From contig JADGJG010000014.1 of assembly GCA_027596195.1 (NCBI GenBank), positions 39,092 to 103,091 of the forward strand: a DNA stretch of 64,000 bases, given 5' to 3'. The notes beneath the pieces were generated by a model. It saw only the letters and a program-made list of their open reading frames with translations. It was not told where the DNA came from and made no database searches. This document shows, piece after piece, positions 10,634 through 22,142 of this stretch (the stretch's first letter is position 1; each line of letters starts with the position of its first letter). The position numbers were made by a program, and so were the translations under genes. The stretch is from Podochytrium sp. JEL0797 (lineage: Eukaryota; Chytridiomycota; Chytridiomycetes; Chytridiales; Chytriomycetaceae).

Positions 10634-12812
10634 ATGAAACCTCCACACAAGCAGTTCCCTTCCGTCCCATCACCAAAGACAGTACGCTTCCGCCGCAGGA
10701 TATGCATTCTCTTTGCAATATGGATACTGATAGCGTGGATCTGGTTCTGGTGGTCGCCTCCTGATTTAAAGTATCAATTGCGGCCAATAGAAGTTTCGAC
10801 GGGCCGTATGCATCAGAGACCAAATAGCAAACCGTTAGTCCAAACTGTGACGGTCACAGTAACCGAAACCATCATCCAAACACCCTCTCCGACACGCATC
10901 AGCCAGTTTGACACTCCACCACATGTCAAACAAATCACCGATCCCCATTACCTCGCGTTCTCCTCCGCCATCCTCAAATCCAACACTCCAGCCCACTCTT
11001 ACATTCCCAAAATCCCACATTTTATCCTCCGAACCTGGAAAACCTCATCCCGCAGCGAAATCCTGACCCCAACCACCAACACATCTTCCGTCCCCGCGTG
11101 GTTCACATCGTGGGACACCCTGAACCCGACACATGTGCAAATCGTTTTTTCAGACGCAGATTCGGATCGATTCGTTCAAGGATTTTTCTCTCCCTGGGTT
11201 GTCGAAGCTTACTTTCGGCTTCCGCGGGTGGTGATGCGAAGCGATTTGGCGCGATATCTGATGCTTTATGAGATTGGCGGGACTTATACAGATATGGATA
11301 CCGAGTGCTTGAAGCCGATTTATCAATGGACAAAGGGCGAGAAGAACGTTGGCATGTTTGTCGGTGTCGAGGTACCATCCGTCGGAACGGAATTCGATCA
11401 TTGATAACTCATTCTCCCAGAATGCCCGAGGAAACAAAGACAATATTAACCAATGGACTATTGGATCTGCGCGTCATCACCCGCTCATGGCACTCGTGAT
11501 CCATCGCGTAGTGACAAAGATTCATTCGTGCACAGACGACGAATTGAAGGACACACAGCAGTTGCTGTACATCACAGGTCCAGGAATTTGGAAGCCAGCA
11601 GTGCATGATTATTTAGCGGAGCGCGGTGCAAGAGTGGAGGAGGTTTCGTTTTTATGGGACGAGTATCGAATGTTTGGTAATACTCATGCAGTGTCTTGAA
11701 TCATCTGAATTCATTAGTTGTTCAGATGACGTGATGCTGGTTGGTAAAACCCTACTCAGTCCGTTGAACGCGTACAACCCGAAAGCGCTGTCCATCCACT
11801 ATGGCACCGGCAAGATGAGTGGAGGTTGGAAAACAATCAATGATACTTCGTCTCTCTATATTCCCAATCACTTGGATTCACTTGCAGTCGCCCGCGAATT
11901 TCACGAAGAGGAAACCACGTTTGTCGAACCTCGACTCACCGAGGAGATTTCGAAATCCATTCCCCATAGTTCTCCAATCACTCAGATCCCAAAGCAAATT
12001 GCTCAAGTGTATTATACGTCAGACACATCCGTCCTTTCCGAACCATATCGCAGAATCCACCAAACCTGGCAAACCCTCAACCCCAAACACACTTACACCT
12101 TATTCGACGACATCAAAATGGACGCGTACGTTCGCTCCGAATGCACCGAACTAGAAAAGAGAGTCTATTTCAAAACAGGGCTGTTGCATCAGAAGGTTGC
12201 TGTCTTCAAAATTTTGTGGTTGCTGAAAACAGGCGGCGTGTTTGTCGATTTGGACACGGAATGCATACATCCGATCGACCAATGGAAACTTGGAAGAGAT
12301 GGTGTTAATCTCATGATTGGAATGCAGGTATTCATCTTAATTATGCTCGTCTCAGCCCGAATATTTAATGCAAAAAATCACAATCCCAGTCCCAGACCAC
12401 CAACCAATCCCTTCCCATTCTCGCCACCCACACTCTCCTCTCCATCCCAAACCACCCCCTCTTAAAATCCTACTTCAAAACCCTCCAAACCTTCATCCTC
12501 TCAAAATCCAAAAAGCAACTCCGCGCAACACTCCCCTACACCCTCCTCCACCACACCTGGTTCGAATCACACATCTACACCTACCTCCAGACCCGCGGAA
12601 AAATCGAATTAGAAACTGAAATCCCGCGTTTGTCGTGGGAATCCGTGATCCAAGTGGAGGATGTGGTGGTGCTGGGGCAAGCACATTTTCGGCCGGATGA
12701 TTTGGATCGAGAGTTGTCGCTTGTCAAGAATCATGATTGGTTGTGGCATCGCGAGAGGACGTGGAGTGTTGGGTGGCCTGAATTGGAACCTCCGGAACCT
12801 TCATTTCTTTAA
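10634..12812 (+). CDS. Type II membrane glycosyltransferase with two GT32-like (OCH1-type) domains
   Basis: Four exons: 10634-11371, 11421-11676, 11726-12327 and 12396-12812, all with GT-AG introns. Residues 22-42 form a signal anchor (ICILFAIWILIAWIWFWW) after a basic cytosolic start, the topology of Golgi glycosyltransferases. Domain 1 has the family pattern IPHFILRTWKT ... RSDLARYLMLYEIGGTYTD with the metal-binding DMDTE. Domain 2, after about 330 residues, repeats it: QVYYTSD ... RRIHQTWQTLNPKHTYTLFD ... FKILWLLKTGGVFVDLDTE. GT32 enzymes transfer sugars, often mannose, from nucleotide sugars using the DxD Asp residues. Both domains keep DxD, so both may be active. The fusion of two such domains in one chain is unusual. 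Acceptor and sugar are unknown. Confidence 0.8.
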
Positions 12813-13515
12813 GATCTTGGTCATGTAGTTATTTACGCGACTCCCCGGCTACGGCTTAACATAAAGCTTTGATATTCTGGTTGCCATCTTTGGAATCAGT
12901 GCTATCGGCGAAAGAAAAGGGCTGGAGATATGGAATTAATTTCGTAGATTGATATCAACCACTTTGATCAAATGCTTTGGAAATAAACAACTAGAAATTA
13001 TATTTCGCCGTAAATCAATTCTTCTTCTCTCTTTGTTCTCACGTCGCCGCTTTTTGCAAGTTCAGCGGAACTCGAATGTGCGCCACAGGGTCCAACTTCT
13101 GATTGTTTTCGTTTGAGTCGATAGTAAGTTGGAGGCTGATCTCGTTTACAACCGAAACGGCGATTATGACGCATGCAGTGGGGTTCAAATCTGCACAAAT
13201 CGAAACAAATCATGACTTCAACGGACTGGAAGCGCACGTAAGACTTGTGCTCTTGGTCTCAATGATCGCGTTTAGATCGCCTGGTTTCGTGCCTGACCTC
13301 AGATCACGCAGCCGCAATATTAACGAGTCATATGGAGTTGGCAAGCATGAAATCAAGCCAGAAAATTGAACTCTACGCTTGGAGGGTGGCACCGCTGGAC
13401 TTTAATGTTCAATCCCGGGCGGAATTGCATATATAAAACGGCGACAGTGGCTGTCATCCCCAAAACATCACAACTTCAATCATATCATCAATACCCGCCA
13501 TCACTCTCCGCCAAA
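12813..13515. other. Promoter region of H+-ATPase C
   Basis: About 700 bp with no gene. The only clear signal is a TATATAAA box near its right end; the rest shows no recognisable coding or repeat structure. Confidence 0.45.
13430..13437 (+). promoter_or_regulatory. TATA box of H+-ATPase C
   Basis: TATATAAA lies 79 bp before the ATG at 13516, followed by a pyrimidine and CA-rich leader. Copy D has a comparable TATAAATA 86 bp before its ATG. Confidence 0.6.
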
Positions 13516-16460
13516 ATGCATGAAGGTAACCTCGACACCAAACTTACTGACAACCGCGAATTCTAAATCCTTGCCATAGAGAAACATGAGTCCCACGCCG
13601 ACAAAAAGCCATTGAAGATGGAGGAAGCTGTTCACGTCGAAGTCGAGGACGACATTTCGCCCGAGCTGGAAGCCCTTCTCCACACAGAGCCACTCGAGGG
13701 TCTTACCGACGCTGAGGTCGCCGCGCGCACCCTCCAGTTCGGTCTCAACGAAATCCCCGAGTCCAAGAGCAACCCTCTCCTCAAGTTCCTTTCCTACTTC
13801 CTCGGACCCATCTCATACCTCCTCGAAATTGCCTGTATTCTCTCTGGAGTCTTCCACGAGTGGATCGACTTCGGTATCCTCCTCTTCGTCTTGATTGCCA
13901 ACGCCTGTATCGGATTCTTTGAGGAGGCTCGTGCCGAGTCTGCCTTGGACGCGCTCAAGAACACTCTCGCTCAAAAGTCCCGCGTTTGGAGAAACGGCAA
14001 GCTCGTCGAGGTGGACTCCAACACCCTCGTTCCTGGTGACATTGTTGCGCTTCGTCTTGGAGACATTATCCCTGCCGACTGTCGTCTTTTGGGTGTGGGT
14101 GTCACGGGTGAAATGTCGGAGGGAACTCTCCAGATTGACCAGTCTGCTCTTACCGGCGAGTCGCTCCCTGTTGCCAAGGGCAAGGGTGTCACTGCTTACT
14201 CATCAGCCATCGTCAAGCAAGGTCAGATGCTTGCCGTTGTCACCAAGACTGGAATCAACACCTACATTGGTCGCGCTGCCAACTTGATCTCCATCACTAC
14301 CGAGGAGGGTCACTTCCAGAAGATTATCAACGCCATCGGAAACTTTTTGGTCGTTGTTACTTGTGTAAGCTGATTGCCTAGTTGTTCGATATGTCCTTAT
14401 CTAATCAATCGACTTTTTTTCCAGGTTATGGCCATTGTCCTCTTCTTCGTTCGTACCTGGGCTGTTCCCGCTAAGCCCAACGACCCGCTCGGAGAGCGTA
14501 AGGAATCTCTCATGGAAGTCCTCGTCTTGACTATTGCCGCCATCCCAGTCGGTCTCCCTACCATCATGTCCCATGGCCGTCGGTGCTTCCCAGCTCGCCA
14601 AGAAGGAAGTCATCGTCAAGCGTCTCACAGCCATTGAAAGAACTCGCGTCCGTCTCCATTCTCTGCTCTGACAAGACTGGCACGTTGACTCTCACTCTTA
14701 ACCAGCTCTCCTTCGACAAGCCACGACTTTGAGGGAACCGGAGTCCAGTACACTGACCAGGATCTCCTCTTGGCCTCTTTCTTTGCGTCCGAGCCCGGTG
14801 CACAAGACCCCATTGAATCTGCCGTCCGTGCCGCCTCCCAAGAACGCGTCGAGTTGCTCAAGAACCGTGAGAACCAGGACCACCACATTCCCGGATACAA
14901 GGTTTCAACCCCAACTCCAAGTACACCGAAGCCACTGTTACCGACTTGTTGACTGGGAAGCAGTTCCGTTGCCCACCGTCACCGACCTCACCACTGGAAA
15001 GCAGTTCCGCTGCATCAAGGGAGCTCCCCAGGTCATTGTCAACATGGTTGGAGGACACGATGAAGCCACCGCTGCTGTCAACGACCTCGCTCGTCGCGGT
15101 CTCCGTGCTCTTGGAGTCGCTCGCACCATTGACGCTGAGATGCAAGTCTTTGAAATGATTGGAATGATCTCCCTCGTCGACCCTCCCCGTCCCGACTCCG
15201 CCCACACGATCCAGGAGTGCCACAAACTCGGACTCGATGTCAAGATGATTACTGGTGACCAACAGATTATCGGAAAGGAAGTTGCCCACCGTCTCGGAAT
15301 GAACCGTACTATTTTGGATGCCAACAAGCTCAACGACCCCACTTTGGACGAGGAGGCCCTTATTGACCGTTGTGTCAAGTGTGACGGTTTTGCTCAAGTT
15401 ACCCCTGAGCACAAGTTCCGTGTTGTGGAGCTTCTCCAGAAGCGCGGTTACCTTGTTGGTATGACTGGTGATGGTGTGAACGATGCTCCTCAAGAAGGCC
15501 AACGTTGGTATCGCTGTCGAAGGCTGCACTGACGCTGCTCGTTCCGCTGCCGATATTGTCTTGCTCGCTGCCGGTCTCTCCACCATTGTTGACGGTATCA
15601 AGTGCTCCCGTGCTATTTTCCAGAGAATGAGATCCTACGCTCTCTACCGTATCGCCTCGACCATCCACTTCTTGCTCTTCTTCTTCTTGTCCATCTGTAC
15701 CTACGGTTTCTCCCTCCCACCCAGACTTATTCTCATGATTGCCGTGTTGAACGACGTCGCTACTCTCGTTATTTCGGTCGACAACGCCCAGATCTCCCAG
15801 CGCCCCGACAAGTGGCGTCTTGGACAGCTCATCACCATGTCTTTCGTTCTCGGGTTCCTCCTCATGTTGATCTCCTGGGCTCACTTCTTTGTCGGTCACT
15901 ACGCGTTTGGACTCACGACTGTGGATTACAAGGACGATCCTACTGTTCCCAACGCGGGAGTCTTGCAGACCATCATGTACCTCCAAATCTCGTCTTGCCC
16001 ACACTTTGTCATCTTCTCAACGCGTCTCCCTGGATACTTTTACGAAAACGCTCCCTCGTGGACCTTCATTATTGCTGTTGCGGGGACCCAAGTCATTGCC
16101 ATGTTCATGGCCATGTTTGGAGTCCGCGAGCTCGACGCCACCGCCATCGGCTGGAAATGGGCCTGTGCCGTCATTGCCATCTCTACCCTCATGTTCATGC
16201 TTCTCGACATTGTCAAGGTCTGGATGTTCCGCATCTGGTCGTTCGAACTCACTGTCAAGTTGTACCCGACCGCTTCCCGCAAGGAGGAGTTGGAGACCCG
16301 TGTTGCCAAGAGGATTGTCAAGGCGCGTGTGTACGCCAACATTGAGAAGTTGAGAAAGGTGTACTACATGTCGATGGCTGTGGTTGCTTTTGAGAAGGCT
16401 GTGGCTGCGCGCAAGAAGACTGCGAGAGCGGGTGCTTCGACCACCACTTTGGACATGTAG
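13516..16460 (+). CDS. Plasma-membrane H+-ATPase (P3A), copy C; frame-broken as sequenced
   Basis: Exon 1 is 13516-13525 (MHE plus one base), exon 2 is 13580-14364, a 60-bp intron is 14365-14424, and exon 3 runs to 16460. The first about 265 residues are intact and carry TM1-TM2 and LTGESLPV. Exon 3 is interrupted by a 5-bp loss near 14570, one extra A near 14638, a frame change near 14728 shared with B and D, about 14 bp missing near 14902, a doubled [11 protein letters not shown] segment at about 14937-15013, and a 5-bp loss right after GDGVNDAP near 15490. From about 15520 the frame is open to the end: ten-helix C-terminal half and a basic Arg/Lys tail ending TTTLDM. A functional gene would need these lesions absent in vivo. 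Confidence 0.85.
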
Positions 16461-16720
16461 AAATCTGGTCTTTTGAACTTACATAGTAATAATAAACTAT
16501 AATTGCATTGATAATTCTTTTTTTCTCTGCTTTCCGCTTTATTATTCATTTTTTCAAAAAAATAATGGCAGGAAAAGATCTTTCAGAGGAATTTTGCGGA
16601 TTTGGTGACCTGTATATCGGTAATCCTACCCCTGATAGTCTCTTGGGGGCTTTACCTGTTCTTTCGGGCGTGGTGTGGCTGCAAATGAATTTGAAAATTT
16701 GATCGCAATCTCCAATCTCC
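16461..16720. other. Spacer between H+-ATPase C and the double PDI-like gene
   Basis: Contains AATAATAAAC near 16486-16495, a plausible polyadenylation region for copy C, then the short 5' flank of the next gene. Nothing coding is supported. Confidence 0.4.
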
Positions 16721-17916
16721 ATGGACCCAAAGGAGCTTGCTGATGCCGCCGACATTGACATTCGCCAGATAGCCTCGTCCCGGTTGTTGGATACGATCAA
16801 ACAGGGTACATTTGTGCTGTTCTTCGGATGTAAGTACCCCCAATGCTCGAATCACTTTACCCTGATTCCCCGTCTCCTCACAGCCACAACATGCCCGTTC
16901 ACGCAAGCCTTTACACCCAAGGTATCCTAGTTATTCGCCGGTTTCCTGGACACTAACACCCGCTGGCAGTGGCTCGCCTTCCAGAAAGTGTTTGACAGCC
17001 GTGGATTTCACTCGATCCCCTCGTTCTCGATCGCGAAAGTACAATGCGGAGGAGATGGCGAAGAACTATGCAAGAAGATGCATGCGAATGGATATCCAAC
17101 TATCGGAATCTTTATCGATGGCGAATGGCGGGGCGAGTTGCCAAGTGGAGCTTTTGAAGACGGCATCACAGCAATGGCGGAGGCGCGGTTCGAAAAGTGG
17201 AAGGGAATGTGAGTATGTCTTCCCACGTGGGAATGCATATTTATTCGGCATTTGGTTCCAGCCCAGCACCGACCCCGTTCGTGATTGAAGTCCGCCCTCA
17301 AAACCACCACCACGAAGTCGAGGAGTGGGACCCATCAATTCACCACGGCATGACACGCACCGAGTTTAGAGCCTATTCCGACACGCTTGACAAGTCGATT
17401 CGCCAACTCCCAGTTGACACTCTGTTCGAAACAATTCAAAACGGAACGCACATCTTCTTTTTCGGCGCCGTCTATTGCCCATACACGCAAGCATACAATG
17501 AACATTGGCTCGCAATGCAGCAACAATACGATCTCGATCCCGTTGTCTGGAACCAAGTCCAAATCGCAAAAATTCAATGCGCCACGAACCAACCACTCTG
17601 TTTCCGCTGGATGAACGGCGAGGAGGGATTCCCAACGATTGTTCTGTATCACGAGGGGTCATTTGTTGAAGAACTCAATGACCGGGACCATGTGTGGGAA
17701 TTCATCCAGGATCGAGCAAAGGAACTGCGAGAAAGAGGAAGATTGCTACTTCCTGGGGAGCATTCGAAGGAATTGCTGACTCACGCTGAGGATGGTGGGA
17801 CTGGTGGAATGACGCCAACGGTCGTAGCGCTCGAGTTTCTTCTTTGCACCGTGATTGTCGTTTTGTTTGTGATGAGGAGGAAGGGCTTCCAAAAGAGCTA
17901 CAAGCCGATTAAATAA
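16721..17916 (+). CDS. Membrane-anchored protein with two monothiol PDI/thioredoxin-like domains
   Basis: Four exons (16721-16829, 16884-16921, 16970-17208, 17262-17916) give 346 residues. Each half has a thioredoxin-fold signature in PDI order: an active-site segment TTCPFTQAF or VYCPYTQAY where CxxC would be, a second Cys pair (KVQCGGDGEELC; KIQCATNQPLC) like the structural pair of PDI domains, and the cis-Pro motif YPTI or FPTI. The resolving Cys is Thr in both halves, so dithiol exchange is not expected; monothiol, glutathione-linked or chaperone roles are possible. A single TM helix near residues 312-330 is followed by a basic tail ending SYKPIK. There is no signal peptide, so the anchor may insert post-translationally with the domains in the cytosol. 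Two related genes follow at 18.0 and 24.2 kb. Confidence 0.7.
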
Positions 17917-18040
17917 GAAAATATTATAGTTGCGAGAATGTTGGGGAGGACTTGCACTGACAAGCACAGAATTTCGCGCAACCCGCGTTTCAGCTGCATT
18001 TCAGCTTATTCATTATTTTTTCACTGCACTTAGTTTATTT

Positions 18041-19102
18041 CTATTCAAATTGAAGGGCGTGGATACGCACAGTTTCTCGAATGGGCCGATACCGCTCGGG
18101 TCGTTTTCGGAACGAAAAAAGAATGCACAGAAGGAAGACCACAGCCGACGTGATGAGCAGAGTGAGAGGCAAGATTGAGGAAATCTCCGATTGCACGGAA
18201 GGTGGGGTGTGATGAACGAGGTGGATGCTCGTATTTCGAATGTTCGCATTTGAATCGGTGAAAATCCTCGCCGCGTCTTGGATGGCAGGAATTCGCGTCG
18301 ATTGTAGAAGAGTGACAGAAGTGGATGAAATAAGAGTACTCGGCGTCGGCGATGATGTGGAGAGCGGGAGCTTTGAGGTTGCCGCCAGCGCACTCGAGAT
18401 GTACACGCTCGAAGGAGACCCACCACCAACATCACTGGCACTGACCGATTTCAACCGCAATGCCTCCTTCTGAATCACACCCAGAACCTTGTCATTCTCG
18501 TCCATAACCTCTTCGACAAAAGCTCCGTCGATAAACTTGTTGATCGTCGGATATCCATCAACATTTCCGAACCGCTTCTGGCTGCAAAAGAACTCAAAGT
18601 CGCCGCATTGAATCTTGGCAATCCCAAAGTTGGTAATTTCGTCCCATCTTTCGCGGTGGAATGTTTTCTGGATTTCGAGCCCTGTTTTCTCGGTGCGACA
18701 TGAGAGCAGCGAACAATGATCGAAAGGTAACGCGTGTAGCTCACATATCGGGTTGAACTCGGCGGTAAAGGGGCAGTAATACGCTCCAAAGAAGAGAAAG
18801 TGAGTGCCGTTTCGCAGAAAGGCAGCAACGGCTTCTTGGGGAAGGTATCTGCCACACGCGAGAGAGTTGGAAGAGCCAGTCAATAAATAAAGCCATGATC
18901 CATCTTCGGGGGAGGTGTCTGGGGGAGCTTGGGTTGGGCTTCCAGTTCCTTTTGATAGCACAGCTAATCCGCACGCCGAACCCGCAAGAGGCTTCTCCGA
19001 GAGAGGATGAATCAACGGCGAGGGAACTCACTCGATCTCCTTGTCTGCCGCCTTGGATTTAGCGAAGAGCTCGTCGACAGCACTTTGGTCCGCCGATGCC
19101 AT
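18041..19102 (-). CDS. Membrane-anchored monothiol PDI/thioredoxin-like protein (CPFT), second paralogue
   Basis: Three exons (19032-19102, 18745-18848, 18041-18681) give 271 residues. The acceptor at 18682 was chosen because it restores Trp-Leu (WLEIQKTF), matching WLAFQKVF and WLNMQYAL in the relatives. Motifs: YYCPFTAEF at the active site, KIQCGDFEFFC, then cis-Pro GYPTI. A Ser/Thr-rich linker of about 90 residues leads to one TM helix (ILPLTLLITSAVVFLLCILF) and a basic tail with RYRPIR. The Met at 19102 starts a short hydrophilic segment, so no signal peptide is present. Convergent with the first paralogue, 124 bp between stops. Confidence 0.7.
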
Positions 19103-19413
19103 TTTTGGAATCGAAAATCAAAGATGATTAATAGCGAGAAAAAGAGGGGGTTCTCATCGCAGCAGAAGAGAATCGCTGCAACATCTCGGAATAAAGGTGT
19201 GGAGCGAATGCCATTCAACTGATTCGTCTTTATTATTTACGATGATCATTGGAGGGAAAACAGCCGGAAAGTTCAAAGTAAAAAAAAGGGTAAAATGGGT
19301 AGCAGCGACCAGCGCCAGTCATTCTTGTTATAAGCGTATAAAAGAAATTAAAAAATGGTCGTTAATGCTACACAATAAATTTGAAACTTTGAATGCAGAG
19401 AACGCGTTGAATT
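19103..19413. other. Intergenic spacer
   Basis: A little over 300 bp between the start of the second PDI-like gene and the 3' end of the surface-protein gene at 19414. A/T-rich with GAAA and TTAAAAAAT runs; no gene or repeat recognised. Confidence 0.35.
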
Positions 19414-21507
19414 TCAAACCAACAGCGAAACCATGACCACAAACAAGAGCGCAATATTCTCGGACTTGATTCCTCCCGACTTTTTCGAAGTCGCTTTCGG
19501 AGAGGACGAGGTTGTTTTGGCACCGTACTTGGTTGGCGACAGTTTGTAGCCTGAAGGGACCGGAATTGAGTTTGTGACTGTCATCGAGGGTTGAACTGGT
19601 CCCGATGAATTATCAGGCTGAGATGGATTCGCAGGCATCTCCATCGAACCAGTCATGGGTGGATGCGGGTTTCCTGGCACAAAAGTCTGCGACGGAATCG
19701 AAGGGGGCTGATTTGATGCAGGCATGGTTGGAAGGGGGCCGCTGGGTGGAAACAAATCAGTCGGGGATGGAATTTCAGGAGGGCCATTAGAACTGGCCGT
19801 TGGCACACGAGCGATTGGCTTTGACGGCGTTGGAGAATGATGTGGCGAATTGGAATTTGGGGATTTCGGAAGAGGTGGCGGATTGGTGTTGGATGGAAGA
19901 GGAATTCGTGAATTTGATGAAGCTGGGGGAACAATTGGTGGGGATGCAGATGTGTGCATTGGGGCGATTGGGGGTGATGAACGAGGAGTTGGTATAGTCT
20001 CTGAGGATTGAGAAATTGGTGCTGGAGTGATCGGACAATTCGGACTGTTGCCATTTGTGCAAATCGGAATCGGGATTACTGGTGACGGGAGGGGAACGAT
20101 CGAAGCTGATGAAACTATTGTTGGAGCTGTTGTAAATGGCACCGGAGGTACAGTCGCGGAGGACATGGATATATGGGTGTGGGTTACGACAGGAGGTCCC
20201 GTGGATGCTGCCGTTGACGCGTTCGGTACCTTCGGGATGGACGGGGGTTCAGGGGAAGGAGCGGGAATATTCGGGTTGTTTGTAATATGAGCTACATGTG
20301 TATGCATGCTAACATGTGGGGAAATGGCAGGAGGTCCACCGGATGGAGCCGTTGGCGCGTTCGGTGCAGTTGCTAGTTTTTTCGTACGCACAAGTGGAAT
20401 CGGAAATTTTGTTTTGGGAGATGGAGGGATTATTGTAGATCCAGGTGGTGCGGGTGGAACATCAGGTGAAGTTATAATTGAAGGCCGTGTTGGTGAACCC
20501 GCTTCGGTTGTTACGGGTGAGATTGGCTGCGTAACTGTTGATGACGGTGTACTTGAAGGATTTGTACCAGGTGTCGACAAAATTATTGGTTGGGTTGATG
20601 AGGCGAAGGAGGGGACAATTGGAGGTTCAATAATCCGAGAGCCGAGTGGCGTTGTTGCGACTGGAATCGGACACACTTTTGGCGGCGTCGTCAGTGGTTC
20701 CGGTGAAGAAGCCGGAAAACCGGCAGGAACCGTAGAGGATGTGATTGGAAGCGGCAATGGTGTTGGCGAAGGAGGGGCCAGTGTGGTCGGAGATAACCCA
20801 GGAGCCATCGGGACAATTGGAAGCAGAGGTGACACTCGGTCGGGTGCAGTAGGAATGGGTAGCTCTGGGGAATCCGGAGAAAGCGACTCCTTGCATGTCG
20901 TAGTAGGAGAAGGAGCAGCTGGGCTTGAAGGACATGCGGGCCCATCGCAGGAAGGGCAAGAGTATCCCGACACACACGCGGGACAACACAGCTGCTGAAG
21001 GGGACAAAGTATCAGAATCACGTTATTTAATTAGTTTCTGTTTAAAATCCAAGAAATCAATACCTTGGATGCTCCACACCTTGAATCGTTTTCGTAACAC
21101 AGCCCACCAGTCGCCTGATTTCCGAGATACGTGATTTCCAGAATTTCGATATTTGGACCTCCATAGGCGCCCGGGCTGATGGTAACAGTTCCAATGGTGT
21201 TTCCAGTCACCGGGCACGGGCAGCTGATAATAAACTCGCCGAATTCCGCAACCGAATCCGGTGTGAACGCCAGCGTTTCACCATTATGCGCACAACTCAC
21301 AGTTAAATATGTGACTGCAAACTCGGGTTGGTAGCCAAACGCCCCATATTCTGAAACGGTCACTTGAATCTGCATTTCGGCGGAGTCAAGAGCCCAGAAC
21401 ATGCCAGGCGAGATGAGCCGGAATGCACCACCTTCGAACGGTTGGGTCGTAGCATCACAACGTATCTGGCAATAAGTCTGGGTTGGGCTGCATCCATGAG
21501 TCGCCAT
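19414..21507 (-). CDS. Pro/Ser/Thr-rich surface protein with an N-terminal Cys-containing domain (S1), probable GPI anchor
   Basis: Two exons (21064-21507, 19414-20994) joined in phase 0 give 674 residues. Residues 1-145 form a globular domain shared with genes at 22.1 and 33.3 kb (SPGMFWALDSAEMQIQVTVS ... ITYLGNQATGGLCY). A short Cys cluster, CCPACVSGYSCPSCDGPAC, follows, then more than 400 residues dominated by Pro, Ser, Thr, Ile and Asn, a typical extended glycosylated stalk. The last 15 or so residues are hydrophobic (ALLFVVMVSLLV), as in GPI-anchor signals. No signal peptide follows the ATG at 21507, so a leader exon upstream may be missing. Role: probably cell-wall or coat, by analogy only. 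Confidence 0.6.
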
Positions 21508-22142
21508 TTTGAAAACGAATATATAACGTGTAATTCATGCGTTTCCACCCATTTGGATTATCATGATAGAACGAATGCAGTCCAAAATGTGTTGATTCAT
21601 TTAACTGCTTGGCGGGTGATTGCCGGACAGTAATGGGAATTTTTCTTTTATGAATTATTCGCGCCGTTTCATCGAATATGAACAAATTCCCCCCTCCCCG
21701 GGAGCCTCTGCTATGCCGAGCGTACAAGTCCCTGTTTTGTTTCTGTTGTAGTTTTTTGAATCATCGTCTGCGAATTCGATTTGTTCGACTTTTGTCTGAC
21801 TTTTGTCCGAGATTATTCATCGATAAACAGATTGAGTCCAGGGATGCCCAAAGAGCACCGCAAAAGAAAGTACCGCATTTATTGTGTGATGAATTGCCCT
21901 AGCGCTTCCTTTATGGGAAGCGCCATTTCATCACACCTTGACAAGGTCCCGCGACCGAGTTGCCGGGTGTGAGTGTGCGGGCAGACGTTCTTCGGTCGCA
22001 CCTGAGAAATTGCAATCCCTTACAGTCGGAGCAAAGTCCTATTATAGCATATATTTCAATCTTCAAAATCAACAGAAGAGCGAATAAAAAAAATAATGCA
22101 TTCAAAAAATAATCGTTAAAATGGATGAGAAGAATTAAAAGA
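21508..22142. other. Intergenic region upstream of S1
   Basis: Holds the presumed S1 promoter (read leftwards; TATATATTC lies only about 12 bp before the S1 ATG) and the 3' flank of S2. No exon with a signal peptide could be joined convincingly to S1 here, although the protein type would require one. Confidence 0.4.

Noticed and set aside
13103..13369. Small gene upstream of H+-ATPase C
   Set aside because: No recognisable content, and it lies in the promoter region where a TATA box follows.
14374..14637. Separate small gene made of the middle of H+-ATPase C
   Set aside because: It is exon 3 of the pump read partly through the intron; motifs and the intron match copies B and D.
16565..16702. 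Short open frame before the double PDI-like gene as its first exon
   Set aside because: It ends in a stop before 16721, and no donor and acceptor pair joins it in phase.
20306..20998. A 230-codon open frame on the plus strand, Gly/Val-rich
   Set aside because: It is the antisense of the Pro/Ser-rich stalk of S1; long antisense frames are expected opposite Pro/Ser/Thr codons, and it has no independent features.
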